From Arion vulgaris (lineage: Eukaryota; Mollusca; Gastropoda; Stylommatophora; Arionidae), in contig CM036756.1 in NCBI GenBank assembly GCA_020796225.1, positions 44,280,398 through 44,344,397 of the forward strand: a DNA stretch of 64,000 bases, read 5' to 3'. The first letter of the stretch is position 1. Each line of letters opens with the position of its first letter. Positions 41,640 to 53,707 of this stretch are shown here, piece by piece. A program made the translations under genes and the position numbers. Under the pieces are notes generated by a model. The model searched no databases. It saw only the letters and a list, made by a program, of their open reading frames with translations, and was not told the origin of the DNA.

Positions 41640-41875
41640 ATTAGCGTCTGGCCGAATGGATTAGAGCACCGGGCTCCCATTCGGGAGATCCGGGTTCAGT
41701 ATCAGGTAAGGTCAAGGAGTTTTTGTTGTTGTCAGGGACGTATAGAAAAAATATAACCAGAACAGTCTCGTGGCGACTGCACTAGCCACACGGTCATTAA
41801 CTTCTGCAGGATTGTGCCCCCACCCCGTCCTACATCGCCCTAAAAGCAGTATTACAGGGAATAAAGACAGTAATT
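41640..41875 (+). mobile_element. SINE A, best tRNA head
   Basis: GCGTCTGGCCGAATGGATTA then GAGCACCGGGCTCCCATTCG, GGAGATCCGGGTTCAGTATC give clear pol III A and B boxes in tRNA spacing. The body follows with GGCGACTGCACTAGCCACAC, GGTCATTAACTTCTGCAGG and CACCCCGTCCTACATCGCCC. Confidence 0.9.
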
Positions 41876-41919
41876 AATTAGCAGTGATATAAATATCAAA
41901 CTGAGACATTTAATGTCAA

Positions 41920-42015
41920 GAGCAGCTCAGTGGTAAGTGTAAGAACGACCATGCGCACAAATGAAATTGTATGTTCAACTCCAGTTGCATTTATTCTTAG
42001 TCACCAACATATATG
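41920..42015 (+). mobile_element. Possible tRNA-headed SINE fragment
   Basis: GAGCAGCTCAGTGGTAAGTG and, 35 bases on, GTATGTTCAACTCCAGTTGC resemble an A box and B box. I found no second copy, so the body is undefined. Confidence 0.35.
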
Positions 42016-42219
42016 TGCACTGGGTTGGTCAGATTGAAATCCTTCGGGAGCTACTATGTCATGTAATCTGTCGTGTCACTTGTCAGCCAATTCAGCAGGA
42101 CTTCATGGGAGTATGTTTGTCTATTTTGTCCGGATGTTCGAATATCTCTGTTCAGGGATCAAATATCATTGTCCAATGATTTAAACATCATACATGGGTG
42201 TTTACTGTAGAATAGAAGG

Positions 42220-42560
42220 ACTTGAGATGGTATGATAAGATTACAAATGATGAAATCATGAAAGAACCTACGAGATACCAGTGGAGAAGTGCTCGTGGGA
42301 GAGCGCTGGCGATGGATAGACACACGTTCAGAAGAACGACCGGAAGCATTGCAAGACAGGGACTGTTTTGGAACCTCGCAGGAAAAGAATAGGCGACACT
42401 TAGACAGAGTCCGGGAGAGAGCTGGACGCTGTATTTAATGATAATAAAACATGAAAAGAATTAGAAGAAATGGCAGGAGAGAGGAAGAGCTGGAAGAAGT
42501 TTGTTGAAGACCTGTACTCCGTAGTGAGTTGAAAGGTGAAAAAGAATACTTTTTTGAAGG
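42220..42560 (+). mobile_element. Possible decayed LINE fragment
   Basis: DKITNDEIMK-like coding (GATAAGATTACAAATGATGA) resembles the KITNSEVLQR block of LINE-5, and RGRALAMDRHTFRRTTG could be a diverged C-terminus. Stops are frequent; the assignment is weak. Confidence 0.3.
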
Positions 42561-43073
42561 TTGAAAACGATCAAGGATACTGCACTGATCAATATCCTAC
42601 TTTCTATTAACTTGGTGACCCTGATAACATACTGCAACACTATAGTCTGGCATAGTGAGTAGGGATCGAAATTTGCAAACTATTCTTGCCATGTGGTAAT
42701 AGTGTAAGTGCAGCCTCACCCAGCATCAGATTGGCTCGCATACTAGACAAACAGTATTTCCTATTGTCAGCGATTACATGATTTCTCAGTCCGACGACTA
42801 TGAAAACAAGTTCCAGAAAATATACCGATATGTCGTGTCCGTGATAGGTATTCCCATCATCGTCATCAGTTCGTTATTCTAACGCGACCATGACAATATA
42901 ACTGCCAGGTCATGCCAGAATGCTTAGTCTTGACAATAGTTGTCTAGTGCCATCGTTTCTGTACTTCCGACATGAACAAATACAGAGTGAAAGCTCTAAT
43001 TCCTTGGTATGACAAACAAATAATCGCTCATGGTTGGTTGAATAAAAGTGATTATTGTTACGATCACTCTCGT

Positions 43074-44170
43074 CTGTATGAAATCGGTGTGCTGGTTCTA
43101 AAAGTGTAGTTCAACTACTGTCATGTATGAAATCGGATGTGCTGGTTCTAAAAGTGTAGTTCAACTACTGTCATGTATGAAATCGGATGTGCTGGTTCTA
43201 AAAGTGTAGTTCAACTACTGTCATGTATGAAATCGGATGTGCTGGTTCTAAAAGTGTAGTTCAACTACTGTCATGTATGAAATCGGTTGTGCTGGTTCTA
43301 AAAGTGTAGTTCAACTACTGTCATGTATGAAATCGGATGTGCTGGTTCTAAAAGTGTAGTTCAACTACTGTCATGTATGAAATCGGATGTGCTGGTTCTA
43401 AAAGTGTAGTTCAACTACTGTCATGTATGAAATCGGTTGTGCTGGTTCTAAAAGTGTAGTTCAACTACTGTCATGTATGAAATCGGTTGTGCTGGTTCTA
43501 AAAGTGTAGTTCAACTACTGTCATGTATGAAATCGGTTGTGCTGGTTCTAAAAGTGTAGTTCAACTACTGTCATGTATGAAATCGGTTGTGCTGGTTCTA
43601 AAAGTGTAGTTCAACTACTGTCATGTATGAAATCGGTTGTGCTGGTTCTAAAAGTGTAGTTCAACTACTGTCATGTATGAAATCGGTTGTGCTGGTTCTA
43701 AAAGTGTAGTTCAACTACTGTCATGTATGAAATCGGTTGTGCTGGTTCTAAAAGTGTAATTCAACTACTGTCATGTATGAAATCGGTTGTGCTGGTTCTA
43801 AAAGTGTAGTTCAACTACTGTCATGTATGAAATCGGATGTGCTGGTTCTAAAAGTGTAGTTCAACTACTGTCATGTATGAAATCGGTTGTGCTGGTTCTA
43901 AAAGTGTAGTTCAACTACTGTCATGTATGAAATCGGTTGTGCTGGTTCTAAAAGTGTAGTTCAACTACTGTCATGTATGAAATCGGTTGTGCTGGTTCTA
44001 AAAGTGTAGTTCAACTACTGTCATGTATGAAATCGGTTGTGCTGGTTCTAAAAGTGTAGTTCAACTACTGTCATGTGTGAAATCGGTTGTGTGGTTCTAA
44101 AAGTGTAGTTCAACTACTGTCATGTATGAAATCGGTTGTGCTGGTTCTAAAAGTGTAGTTCAACTACTGT
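43074..44170. repeat. 50-bp tandem repeat, about 22 highly uniform copies
   Basis: CATGTATGAAATCGGTTGTG, CTGGTTCTAAAAGTGTAGTT, CAACTACTGT make the 50-bp unit. Copies differ almost only at ATCGGATGTG versus ATCGGTTGTG. Each unit contains the odd palindrome TAGTTCAACTA. The uniformity suggests recent expansion. Confidence 0.97.
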
Positions 44171-44229
44171 CAACGATAGAACAACGTATAGTCTGGTTCT
44201 TTTTTCTCTTCTTCTTCTTCTTCAGGATC

Positions 44230-44370
44230 TCTGATCATGCGCTTTTCTTTTCTTAAATCACAACTACAAATGTGGTTTATACTTGGTTATTATGATGCGC
44301 TTATTCTTTGCTTAAATCACAAAACTACAAATAGTGGTTTATACTTGGTTATTATAGATGCGGTTATTTT
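44230..44370. repeat. Tandem duplication of about 60 bp
   Basis: GATCATGCGCTTTTCTTTTC, TTAAATCACAACTACAAAT and GTGGTTTATACTTGGTTATT recur once, about 57-62 bases later, with small insertions. Confidence 0.8.
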
Positions 44371-45030
44371 AAGAAACGACGTCGTCAGAGGAATATCCAA
44401 AAATATTCTTACAATGACTTCAACATTGTTATAATTTAACCCATCCCTCTGAGCTGATATACTGGCTAGCGGTACTTTTTAAAATGACGCAAAGCTTGTA
44501 CACTTGGTAATTCAGTATACGTCTACATTGTAAATGCGTCCGAATTTAGACAAATACGGGACGAATGGGTTAACCATATGGCTACTCTGCTTTTTAAAAT
44601 TTGTATTCAATTCGACGAAATAAAATCTACACACTACGTTTTTGAGGTTCTCATGACCTGACTAGAATTTTGTTTCGTTTAGTTTTTTTTATCTCTCATT
44701 CAAAAATGGAAAGCAGCCTTTGTATCTAGCAATTCCTTCAATATTTCTTCTGTTGGAAGGATTCAACCGCTTCCATTCAAGACATTTGCTTCATTCAATT
44801 CGAGGAAAAGTACCTTTCGATTGTTCTTGATCTCGACTTTCAGCTTCACTAAAGTGGTTTATTTCTTTGTTTAGTTGAACAACAAGTGTAAACAGTTTTA
44901 TTTTCCGTTTTGTTTGTTGCTTTTATTTATGCTTGAAACTGAGCATTCATGTAGTAGTATATGAAGCTGCGTTATATTTGCGTAGTGAAGATAAACATTG
45001 AAGAGTTTACTAGAATTAATTTATTAGACT
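44371..45030. other. AT-rich stretch without a recognisable gene
   Basis: No element or coding signal recognised. Confidence 0.5.
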
Positions 45031-45039
45031 ACGACCTCA

Positions 45040-45412
45040 GTATGTTAAAAGTAACAAAATAATTAGAGGAACCCGAACAGTTACCAACAACACCAGAAAA
45101 GACAGAGTCCCCAAAATCAGCATAAGAAAGAAAGTTGTTACAGAACCTTGCTTGAATTACATTGAGAAACAAAGAATGAAGTGGATTGGCCACTTAATAA
45201 GAATGCATCCAAACTCCACAGTATACAGAGCCTTCTACAACAGAACATCAGGACAGAAGGCAAGAGGAAGACCACGAAAAAGATGGTTAGATCGCATAGC
45301 AGAATCCTTTCAAAGAGTAAAAATAACAATCATCCAAGCCAGCAGAATCACGCAAACCACGACACTGGGCAACAACCTGGTAGCAGTGTGACGACAAAAG
45401 AAGAAGAAGAAG
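45040..45412 (+). mobile_element. LINE-1 3' end, plus strand
   Basis: An open frame (45152-45391) encodes KQRMKWIGHLIRMHPNSTVY, then NRTSGQKARGRPRKRWLDRI. Upstream is TNNTRKDRVPKISIRKK-like coding and the CLNYIE motif. It ends in GTGTGACGACAAAAGAAG and (GAA)n. SINE H abuts the tail. Confidence 0.9.
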
Positions 45413-45660
45413 AGGTATATAGGGTAATACGGTGTTAGGCCTGTATTTTTCATTGACCGTCGTCACACGATGGTAGATGTGGTCAACATCACACCGGCCT
45501 CCTTTACTTTTCAGTGTTTTTCTGGTACCCAATTGAGGCTGGGTAGACCTGAAAGACGTTACGGTCGGTAAAAATTCCACGTCCAAATGTGGGAAGTGAA
45601 AACGGACCACTAGCCGGAGAAGCGAGCTCACTAACAGCGCTACTGCGCCCCCTCCTCAGT
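45413..45660 (-). mobile_element. SINE H, full copy
   Basis: The reverse complement starts with a tRNA-like head: GGGCGCAGTAGCGCTGTTAG, TGAGCTCGCTTCTCCGGCTA, with a poorly kept B box. It continues TTCACTTCCCACATTTGGAC and TACCGACCGTAACG and ends GTATTACCCTATATACC. The end matches the fragment at 27075-27150. Confidence 0.7.
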
Positions 45661-46190
45661 ATGTTAGGGGGCTATAAAACTAAGCAGCACTGTAGAAAAT
45701 AAAAAGATCCAATCTGTTTGTTCCCTTGAGGCCTTTGTGAAGGGAGAGATAAGGTACTCGCTCCTTGAGAAGAACATATTTTTCTAGGTCTTGTCTTCTA
45801 CTTCTTGGAAACTTTTCCCAAGTATATGAGGACAGAATTATAGTGTCCAGGAAGCTTACCCTACACACACACAAACCAGGGTTGGTGAACACGAAGGTAG
45901 AAGGCTGAAATCGTCTAGAGTATGACGACTCCAGACATATCTCGTCAGCAAGGGATTACAACTGTCTACAGAGCCAACTCAAAATATATGTCCCCAGACA
46001 TGAAATGCATCAGCCATTATTGAATAGAAAGAATCGACACACACAAATAACTCAAAAAACCATTTCATTTAATCATGTAAACTGCCCTTTCTATTTCCTG
46101 TTATCATTGACTTTATCCCACTTCTGTCATTTTGTACGCTCATGTATCAAGGTTTTGTTTATGTATACATTAATTCTTCTTCTTCTTCTT
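45661..46190. other. Stretch without a recognisable gene
   Basis: No element recognised. TTCTTCTTCTTCCTC runs at about 46170-46245 belong to the tail of the next element. Confidence 0.45.
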
Positions 46191-46194
46191 CCTC

Positions 46195-46490
46195 TTCTAC
46201 TTCTTTGTCTTCTTCTTCTTCCTCTTCTACTTCTTTGTCTTCTTCTTCGAACGATCCATATCGATCACTTGTTAAACCACTCTTTCTAATTTGTATGTGA
46301 TCTGAGCCTAAGAGCGATTGTACGTTGTGCATATTATGCGCCTACAAGTAGGCCAGCATATCCGAGTTGTCCGACGCTTTTTATTTACTAGGTAACTTCC
46401 TAGGCCCTTACCTCAGTCGCCTCTTACGACATGCCTTGTAGGTAACAGTGTTACTATTCTTTGTTCCCTCGAGAGCCGAAACACCAGCGT
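46195..46490 (-). mobile_element. SINE E, minus-strand copy with (GAAGAA)n tail
   Basis: CGAACGATCCATATCGATCA, CTTGTTAAACCACTCTTTCT, GAGCCTAAGAGCGATTGTAC, GCGCCTACAAGTAGGCCAGC and ACGACATGCCTTGTAGG are the reverse complement of SINE E. The tail, a 33-bp TCTTCTTCTTCCTCTTCTAC type unit, is duplicated at 46190-46250. Confidence 0.85.
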
Positions 46491-46494
46491 TCAT

Positions 46495-48670
46495 AATTAG
46501 ACAATTTGTTTCTAATTCGAAACTGAGAGCCCAGAAAACACAGGGTTACATTAATTAGGACACATATTTGTTTCCTAGATTCGAAACGCGGATTTCTATA
46601 TTTTTGTGTGGTTTTTTTCTTCTAATCATTATCTCTTTCTTTCACTGCTACTCCAAATCTCATCCCTTTTACTGTAAAAATATTTTATTTCATCTCTTGT
46701 CAGTTTGTCTCAGAAATTCCTCTTATCTTTAAGGCTGTCCACTGGGAGGTGGCGGGTATCTACATCCAGCTGAAATACTCCCAGTCGGTCACCGCTGAAT
46801 CTAACTTGAGGCAAGACAGTAGCGTCATTCTGTCAGGAACTCTACGTAAGCAGTATTAAAAAGATCTCTTCGTCAGACCCGAGCATACTCCAGGATTGTT
46901 TTCTGACTAAACACTTTCATTATGCTTCACTATTTTTTAGTATTGTATTACTTTCTTCTGTTGAAAATACACGATTTTCATATTATCTGTAGTAGTATGC
47001 TAAAATAATAGATCGCAATTTTACTCAATGCAGTCATATTACTTTCGAATGGTTTAAGAGAAAAACAAATTACAATAACGATGTCTGTTATTGATAATAT
47101 ATCCTGTATTTTTGTTTAGCCACTTATGTATTATATATAAATTTCTTTTCCTTTTTTTCAATTTCTAGTTTAAAAAAAACCTTTTTGTTTCGTTTTTCGC
47201 AAAATATTTTTCATTTGAGTCCAGTTATGAATTAGTTTTACATTGTCTATGATGTCGTTGTATAGAACAATTGTCTTATATCCCATTTGTTCTTGTTTCT
47301 TTTTCTTATCTAGAAGTTTTAGTGAAAACGTCGCTGTATTGTATTTTTGTACTTTGTTTTACTTCATTTTTACTTCGTATTTACATATTTAATCACTTAT
47401 GCAGAGAATAATTGTTAATATAAAAAATAGTACACCCAAACTTTAGTCACCTAGTATGTTCATTTAATTAAAGGATTTGCTCTTCTAAACTAAGTCAATA
47501 CAGATTGTTCGTCTTATTAGTAATAGATCAATACATTTTTGAAGTAATAGTTGTATAAAATTATTTGTATTGTAAATCATTTTAGGTTGTATAATTAAGA
47601 AATACAGGAAATACAGTGGAACAGGTTTGCGAGTTGGATACCGATTCAAACGCATTTGAATATTGAGTTTGAATGTTTATATATATTTTGTGACAGTAAG
47701 AAAGATATTTAAGTGACATTGCGAAGTGATACAGAAATAGAAATACACTTCACAGATTAGAAAAATGACAGACTTTACTGAAAGAGAATGCAGAAACAAT
47801 AATACGTTTATAATTAGTATAGCTGTGTGTATCAGATGAACTTGCAGAGAGATGTTTAAAATATGAAACAAGCGTGATACGACAAGACCAGTTTCAGTCT
47901 GTATTATTTCAAGTATTCACAGAATCTGTGTATTATTTCAAGTATTCACAGGTAAGGGATGTAGTCATGTGTAGTCAGTAAATTGTTGTCTTTATGTGTT
48001 CATTCAGTATAACGAAAATGGACATCTGGTCAAATTTTCTACCAAATGTTAAAGTTGACGTCTCTTGTCTTGTCTGGTTTGGCAATGTGAGATAGATTGT
48101 ATATTGCCGACATATTTCCAGATATAATAAATGTCTATCAGACTCGTATTTTGCCTGCGTATTTCCAGCTGTAATATATAGTTATCACACTAGTATTTCA
48201 CTACATATTTCAATTTGTAATAATTCTTTATAAGACTTGGATCTTCCTAATATTTCCAGTTTGTAATATAGATTGTACATAAGTATTTCTCCTATATATT
48301 TCCATTTGTAACTAATTCTTTATAAGACTTGGATCTCGCCTATATATTTCCAGTTTGTATTAGATGTGTACATAAAAGGTATCATGTTGGTTTGATAACT
48401 TTATAGGAAACAGAAGAGAAAGTATTATGAAGTCCAATTATTGATTCTGCCATGTTCGTACTTATTGTAGATGATCACATTTTCTGAAAAAAATATTGTG
48501 TCCAGCCATGTTGATTCTTAAATGCTAGTACTTATAGAAGAGTAAAAGCTGTTCTGGAACAAAGAGACGCAACCATGTCTATTCTAAAACGTTCATACTT
48601 CAGTAGAATGTCAGATTTTCTTGTTTTTTAAAAAAATGATTGAAATCGACGTATACGAACTTTGTTTTGT
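46495..48670. other. AT-rich stretch; degenerate repeats at 48090-48370 and 48440-48620
   Basis: TATATTTCCAGTTTGTAAT and TTCTTTATAAGACTTGGATC phrases recur about five times at 48090-48370. A unit with CCATGTT, CGTACTT and AGTA recurs three times at 48440-48620. Apart from these I recognise no gene or RNA. Confidence 0.5.
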
Positions 48671-48674
48671 TTTT

Positions 48675-49128
48675 GATTGATTGATTAATTGATTGATTGA
48701 TTGATATGACCATCATCATTGCACTTCGGTGAGTAACTATGTGTGCTCCAGTCTCGTTCTTACATAGGAATATCTCAGTTGCAGGGCAGGAACTCCGTAG
48801 CACAAGCGAGTGTCCCGCGATGTAATTTATAAGATGGTAATATATCTGTTGGAATTTTATCTTTAATCTTTTCTAATGACTTTTTGCTCGGGCAGTGGCT
48901 TTCCAGCCTAATTTTCTCGATTTTGAACTGCCAAGTGTTATGTTATGTGCGTAAATTGAACACGGGACCTACGTTTTATCGTACATCTCCGAAAGGACTA
49001 GGAACTAGATCTCACCTACACTGAGATCACGGATTTCTGGAGAAATATCCGATGACTCGACGAGGGAGCGAACCTGGTACATTTGACACGAGAGACGAGC
49101 TCCTAACCTCTACGCCACAGAGACCCCG
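48675..49128 (-). mobile_element. SINE D, full copy
   Basis: Left end GATTGATTGATTGATATGAC and CATCATCATTGCACTTCGG; centre TTTGCTCGGGCAGTGG and CGATTTTGAACTGCCAAGTG; right GAACACGGGACCTACGTTTT, GAGCGAACCTGGTACATTTG and CTCTACGCCACAGAGACC. It is collinear with 9875-10325. Confidence 0.9.
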
Positions 49129-49244
49129 TGTTTGGTTTTTGCTGACATATGTGCACAATCCATTGCAGCAGCTTACTGTAAATGTGAGCATCAGAATGAT
49201 TTCAATGTAATTACGACAATGATTCCAAATGTAACTCTTATTTC

Positions 49245-49318
49245 TTCAAGCTCAGTAAGCTCAGTAAGCAGCAAGCTCAGTAAGCAGCAAGCTCAGTAAG
49301 CAGCAAGCTCAGAAAGCC
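49245..49318. repeat. 16-bp tandem repeat, about 4.5 copies
   Basis: AAGCTCAGTAAGCAGC is repeated, preceded by one shortened copy. Confidence 0.9.
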
Positions 49319-49334
49319 GTGCACCAGCATTCAA

Positions 49335-49622
49335 CAGGGTATACTAGGAATTAACCGTATATACCACAAGTGTGATGCCACAAGGGAACAAAGAATAGTA
49401 CCACTGCGCGACTTATAAGGCATGTCGTAAGAGGCGACTGATGTTGGACCTAGGGAATATAAGCCCTAATGTTTTGCTACCTTAGTAAAAAAAAATCATC
49501 GCAGAAATCGGATGTAATGGCCTACTTGTAGGCGCACAACTGGCACAACGTACAATCGCTCTTAGGCTCAGATCACATGAAATCACACAGAGTGGTTAAC
49601 AAGTGGTCGATATGGAGGTTTC
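49335..49622 (+). mobile_element. SINE E, plus-strand copy
   Basis: AAGGCATGTCGTAAGAGGCG, GCAGAAATCGGATGTAATGG, CCTACTTGTAGGCGCACAAC, CAATCGCTCTTAGGCTCAGA and CACACAGAGTGGTTAACAAG are in SINE E order. It runs into the RNase H LINE. Confidence 0.85.
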
Positions 49623-50458
49623 AGTTTTGAATATCTTCATTGCACTCCGGACATGTCCATAGGTGCTCGATCTCCTTCACAATATCTCCAACAGCGTCCA
49701 GCGACTGACCGTACCAGTTCTATTTTGATTGATGAGCCGACTCGTATACCTGTTGTACCGTTTCTTTTCTTGCACACCAATCTTCACCAGCTCTGCAATC
49801 TAGTAGTTGACGTGGGTTGGTTTAGATGAAGGTTCTCTCTGCGGCGTCGCTCTATGAGGGCGTTCACGATGTCAGTTCTGTCCATTGACTGGCCGTCTGA
49901 TATGGCGGCAGAGCCAGCCAGCCTGTCTGCTCTCTCATTGCCAACGACACCATGTGCCTTTAGAACAAAGACAAGACTAATTCTTCAAATTGTTGACGCC
50001 TGCAGTAATTCAGTCCATTGCCTGCGAATGAACCAGCTCTACCTTTCGGATCATACTCAATGAGTCCCTCAGAATGCACGCATGAGTGAGTTTTGATGAC
50101 TCTAGCCAAGTGTGCATTAGTACTGAGTACCTCCATTGTCATGTTGCTTATTGTCATACTAAATGCACCACTGGATTCGCCGCCATTCTGCCACATGAGC
50201 TTGAAGAAGGGCTCATGCAGACTTTTCATGACGAACTACGATCCATCCGTGTAAATCACAACGTCGTCTGCATTGCAGTTTTCATCGATGATGGCTTTGA
50301 CGTCTGCATTCAACGCCGCGGATTTTCTCTCTGCAACCTTTGTCAAATTTAATGATGGTTGAAAAAGTGTTTCCAGTATATTGGAGCATCGGTATCCATT
50401 CTTCCCCATGGTCAATATTATTGAGCGTTCCATGAAGAAGAAGATCGTATATAGAATT
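49623..50458 (-). mobile_element. LINE-9: RNase H-domain fragment
   Basis: The minus strand shows a LINE-encoded ribonuclease H domain. ADDVVIYTDGS has the first catalytic Asp. After a stop and shift come WQNGGESSGAFSMTISNMTM, EVLSTNAHLARVI (with the catalytic Glu in TMEVLS) and a decayed middle, then LAMREQTGWLALPP-like GNERADRLA sequence and a C-terminal CPECNE motif. Several non-LTR clades carry such a domain after RT. The RT itself is absent: the 5' side is fused to the 50-bp array. Frameshifts are many. Confidence 0.8.
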
Positions 50459-52665
50459 GAACCGCTCCATGCATGTTGATTATGTAGCTTTGAGAAGAGT
50501 GATGACACGATCGTGGTGGTGCATGTTGATTATGTAACTTTGAGAAGAGTGATGACACGATCGTGTTTGTGCATGTTGATTATGTAACTTTGAGAAGAGT
50601 GATGACACGATCGTGGTTGTGCATGTTGATTATGTAACTTTGAGACGAGTGATGACACGACCGTGTTTTGAGCATTGATTATGTAACTTTGAGAAGAGTG
50701 ATGACACGATCGTGTTTGTGCATGTTGATTATGTAACTTTGAGAAGAGTGATGACCGACGTGATTGTGCATGTTTGATTATGTAGCTTTGAGAAGGTGAT
50801 GACACGATCGTGTTTGTGCATGTTGATTATGTAACTTTGAGAAGAGTGATGACACGATCGTGGTGGTGCATGTTGATTATGTAACTTTGAGAAGAGTGAT
50901 GACACGACCGTGGTTGTGAATGTTGATTATGTAACTTTGAGAAGAGTGATGACACGACCGTGGTTGTGAATGTTGATTATGTAACTTTGAGAAGAGTGAT
51001 GACACGACCGTGGTTGTGAATGTTGATTATGTAGCTTTGAGAAGAGTGATGACACGATCGTGTTTGTGCATGTTGATTATGTAACTTTGGGGAAGAGTGA
51101 TGACACGACCGTGGTTGTGAATGTTGATTATGTAACTTTGAGAAGAGTGATGACACGATCGGTTTGTGCATGTTGATTATGTAACTTTGAGAAGAGTGAT
51201 GACACGATCGTGTTTGTGCATGTTGATTATGTAACTTTGAGAAGAGTGATGACACGACCGTGGTTGTGAATGTTGATTATGTAACTTTGAGAAGAGTGAT
51301 GACACGACCGTGGTTGTGAATGTTGATTATGTAACTTTGAGAAGAGTGATGACACGATCGTGTTTGTGCATGTTGATTATGTAACTTTGAGAAGAGTGAT
51401 GACACGACCGTGGTTGTGCATGTTGATTATGTAACTTTGAGAAGAGTATGACCGACCGTGGTTGTGAATGTTGATTATGTAACTTTGAGAAGAGTGATGA
51501 CACGATCGTTGTTGTGCATGTTGATTTTGTAACTTTGAGAAGAGTGATGACACGATCGTGGTGGTGCATGTTGATTATGTAACTTTGAGAAGAGTGATGA
51601 CACGAACGTGGTTGTGCATGTTGATTATGTAACTTTGAGAAGAGTGATGACACGATCGTGGTTGTGAATGTTTATTATGTAACTTTGAGACAGTGATGAC
51701 AGACCGTGGTTGTTCATGTTGATTATGTAACTTTGAGAAGAGTGATGACACGATCGTTGTTGTGCATGTTGATTATGTAACTTTGAGAAGAGTGATGACA
51801 CGATCGTGTTTGTGCATGTTGATTATGTAGCTTTGAAAAGAGTGATGACACGATCGTGGTGGTGCATGTTGATTATGTAACTTTGAGAAGAGTGATGGCC
51901 GACCGTGGTTGTGCATGTTGATTATGTAACTTTGAGAAAGGTGATGACACGATCGTGTTTGTGCATGTTGATTATGTAACTTTGAGAAGAGTGATGACAC
52001 GATCGTGGTGGTGCATGTTGATTATGTAACTTTGAGAAGAGTGATGACACGACCGTGGTTGTGCATGTTGATTATGTAACTTTGAGAAGAGTGATGACAC
52101 GATCGTGGTTGTGCATGTTGATTATGTAACTTTGAGAAGAGTGATGACACGATCGTGTTTGTGCATGTTGATTATGTAACTTTGAGAAGAGTGATGACAC
52201 GATCGTGTTTGTGCATGTTGATTATGTAACTTTGAGAAGAGTGATGACACGATCGTGGTGGTGCATGTTGATTTTGTAACTTTGAGAAGAGTGATGACAC
52301 GATCGTGGTGGTGCATGTTGATTATGTAACTTTGAGAAGAGTGATGACACGATCGTGGTTGTGAATGTTTATTATGTAACTTTGAGAAGAGTGATGACAC
52401 GACCGTGGTTGTTCATGTTGATTATGTAACTTTGAGAAGAGTGATGCCACGACCGTGGTTGTGAACGTTGATTATGTAACTTTGAGAAGAGTGATGACAC
52501 GCTCGTGGTGGTGAATGTTTATTATGTAACTTTGAGAAGAGTGATGACACGACCGTGGTTGTTCATGTTGATTATGTAACTTTGAGAAGAGTGATGACAC
52601 GATCTTGGTTGTGCATGTTGATTATGTAGCTTTGAGAAGAGTGATGACACATGATCGTGGTTATC
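50459..52665. repeat. 50-bp tandem repeat, about 44 copies, fused to LINE-9
   Basis: CATGTTGATTATGTAACTTT, GAGAAGAGTGATGACACGAT, CGTGGTTGTG form the unit. Copies vary at GATCG/GACCG, TGGTTG/TGTTTG/TGGTGG and GCATG/GAATG, giving several subtypes that recur in blocks. The reverse strand has long stop-free runs (up to 108 codons, MSSLFSKLHNQHAQ...), which I regard as repeat artefacts. The unit is unrelated in sequence to the 50-bp array at 43 kb. Confidence 0.97.
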
Positions 52666-52890
52666 TTGGTTCTTATAAGTTAAGTATTATGAGATATATT
52701 TCTCCAGATACGTACACACAGCGGCTACATGTGCATTTCGTATGGTTATGTTATGATTTCTAATTGTTAAATCATCGTTAGCGTATTAAACAGAGATAAA
52801 TAACTGCACTTTGTTGTAAACATAATGACTCGGCATTCACTTCTATTATGCATTTTTAGTGGGCTTGCTTGGTTCCTGGTCCTAGTCTTT
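52666..52890. other. Stretch without a recognisable gene
   Basis: AT-rich sequence with no recognised element. Confidence 0.45.
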
Positions 52891-52894
52891 GGAT

Positions 52895-53330
52895 TAGTGT
52901 TGCATTTCTTTCGTACCCTTATACGTTACCTTTATGTCTGCAAGCAATTTATTCATACCACTCTATCCTGGTAAACTGGTTTAATCTCTTCTATGGAAAT
53001 GAGCTCGATATCTCTCGCATTTCTCATTAAAGTTCGTTTCGGGGTTTCATCAGAGAGTCTTTTCTTTCTTGAAACATTTGTCTCTCAATTAAATGCCTGC
53101 TTTGGTATTCTTTGATCATTTCTTCACAAAGTATGCCAAACGTATCTCCATCTTCTCTTGCTTATAATAGTTGTTACTAGTGATGGACCCTATATTTCTC
53201 TGATTTTGTCACTTCTCCTGAATTCGTCCAATTTTATCTTCATTATTTGTCGCAGAAATCAATTTTTTTTTAAAGTGCATTAAATTTGTATTCTATATCT
53301 TAAGTCATTTTCTAATTATCGTTGCAAAGT
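52895..53330 (-). mobile_element. LINE-8 C-terminal fragment, second copy
   Basis: Collinear with 40965-41425: TTCGTACCCTTATACGTTAC, TGCAAGCAATTTATTCATAC, CACTCTATCCTGG, ATCTCTCGCATTTCTCATTA, TTATAATAGTTGTTACTAGT and CACTTCTCCTGAATTCGTCC, encoding the same decayed LINE C-terminus. Confidence 0.75.
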
Positions 53331-53334
53331 GGGC

Positions 53335-53705
53335 GGTGGCCTAAAAAAAGTTTGGGAACCTGCGATCTAAGCAGATGCTATTGACTTCTTTTTAGATCTA
53401 TGTATTTACTCAAGAAGCATTTCTCTCACTTAACAATTTACTCGTGTCATTATGTAACAGCTCCACTGTTATTTAGGGGGTACAGTTGGTTCAACCCACG
53501 ACCCGTATTTTGCACTTGGCGTCCTTGACCAATATTAGTATTAAATTACTTGTTTACTAATCCAGTGCTGACCCGTAGAGTATTCCAACTCGAGCCAGTG
53601 ATTTATCCCAGGGTATTCGAGGACTCCCGTTAAGTCGGATATCTCGAGACCAGGGAAGGGGCAGCTGGGTTTTGGAAGGACTTAAGTTAGTTGAGATATA
53701 GATTT
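53335..53705. other. Stretch with a possible hAT-end remnant
   Basis: At 53330-53375, GGGCGGTGGCCT followed by AAAAAAAGTTTGGGAACCTG resembles the right end of the hAT at 57190-57225. No partner end was found. Confidence 0.3.
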
Positions 53706-53707
53706 AG

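Noticed and set aside
41640..41710. Functional tRNA gene
   Set aside because: A and B boxes are present but the cloverleaf stems do not close and the sequence continues into the repeated SINE A body; the same holds for SINE B, C, D, F and G heads.
43074..44170. CRISPR-like array
   Set aside because: The 50-bp units are contiguous, with no unique spacers, and the sequence is eukaryotic.
50530..52400. Several minus-strand frames of 75-108 codons (SLFSKLHNQHA repeats)
   Set aside because: All fall in the 50-bp array and rotate frame with its period; no independent evidence of a protein.
53330..53375. Second hAT transposon
   Set aside because: Only one end-like sequence (GTTTGGGAACC) is visible, with no partner TIR or target duplication, so it is mentioned but not called.
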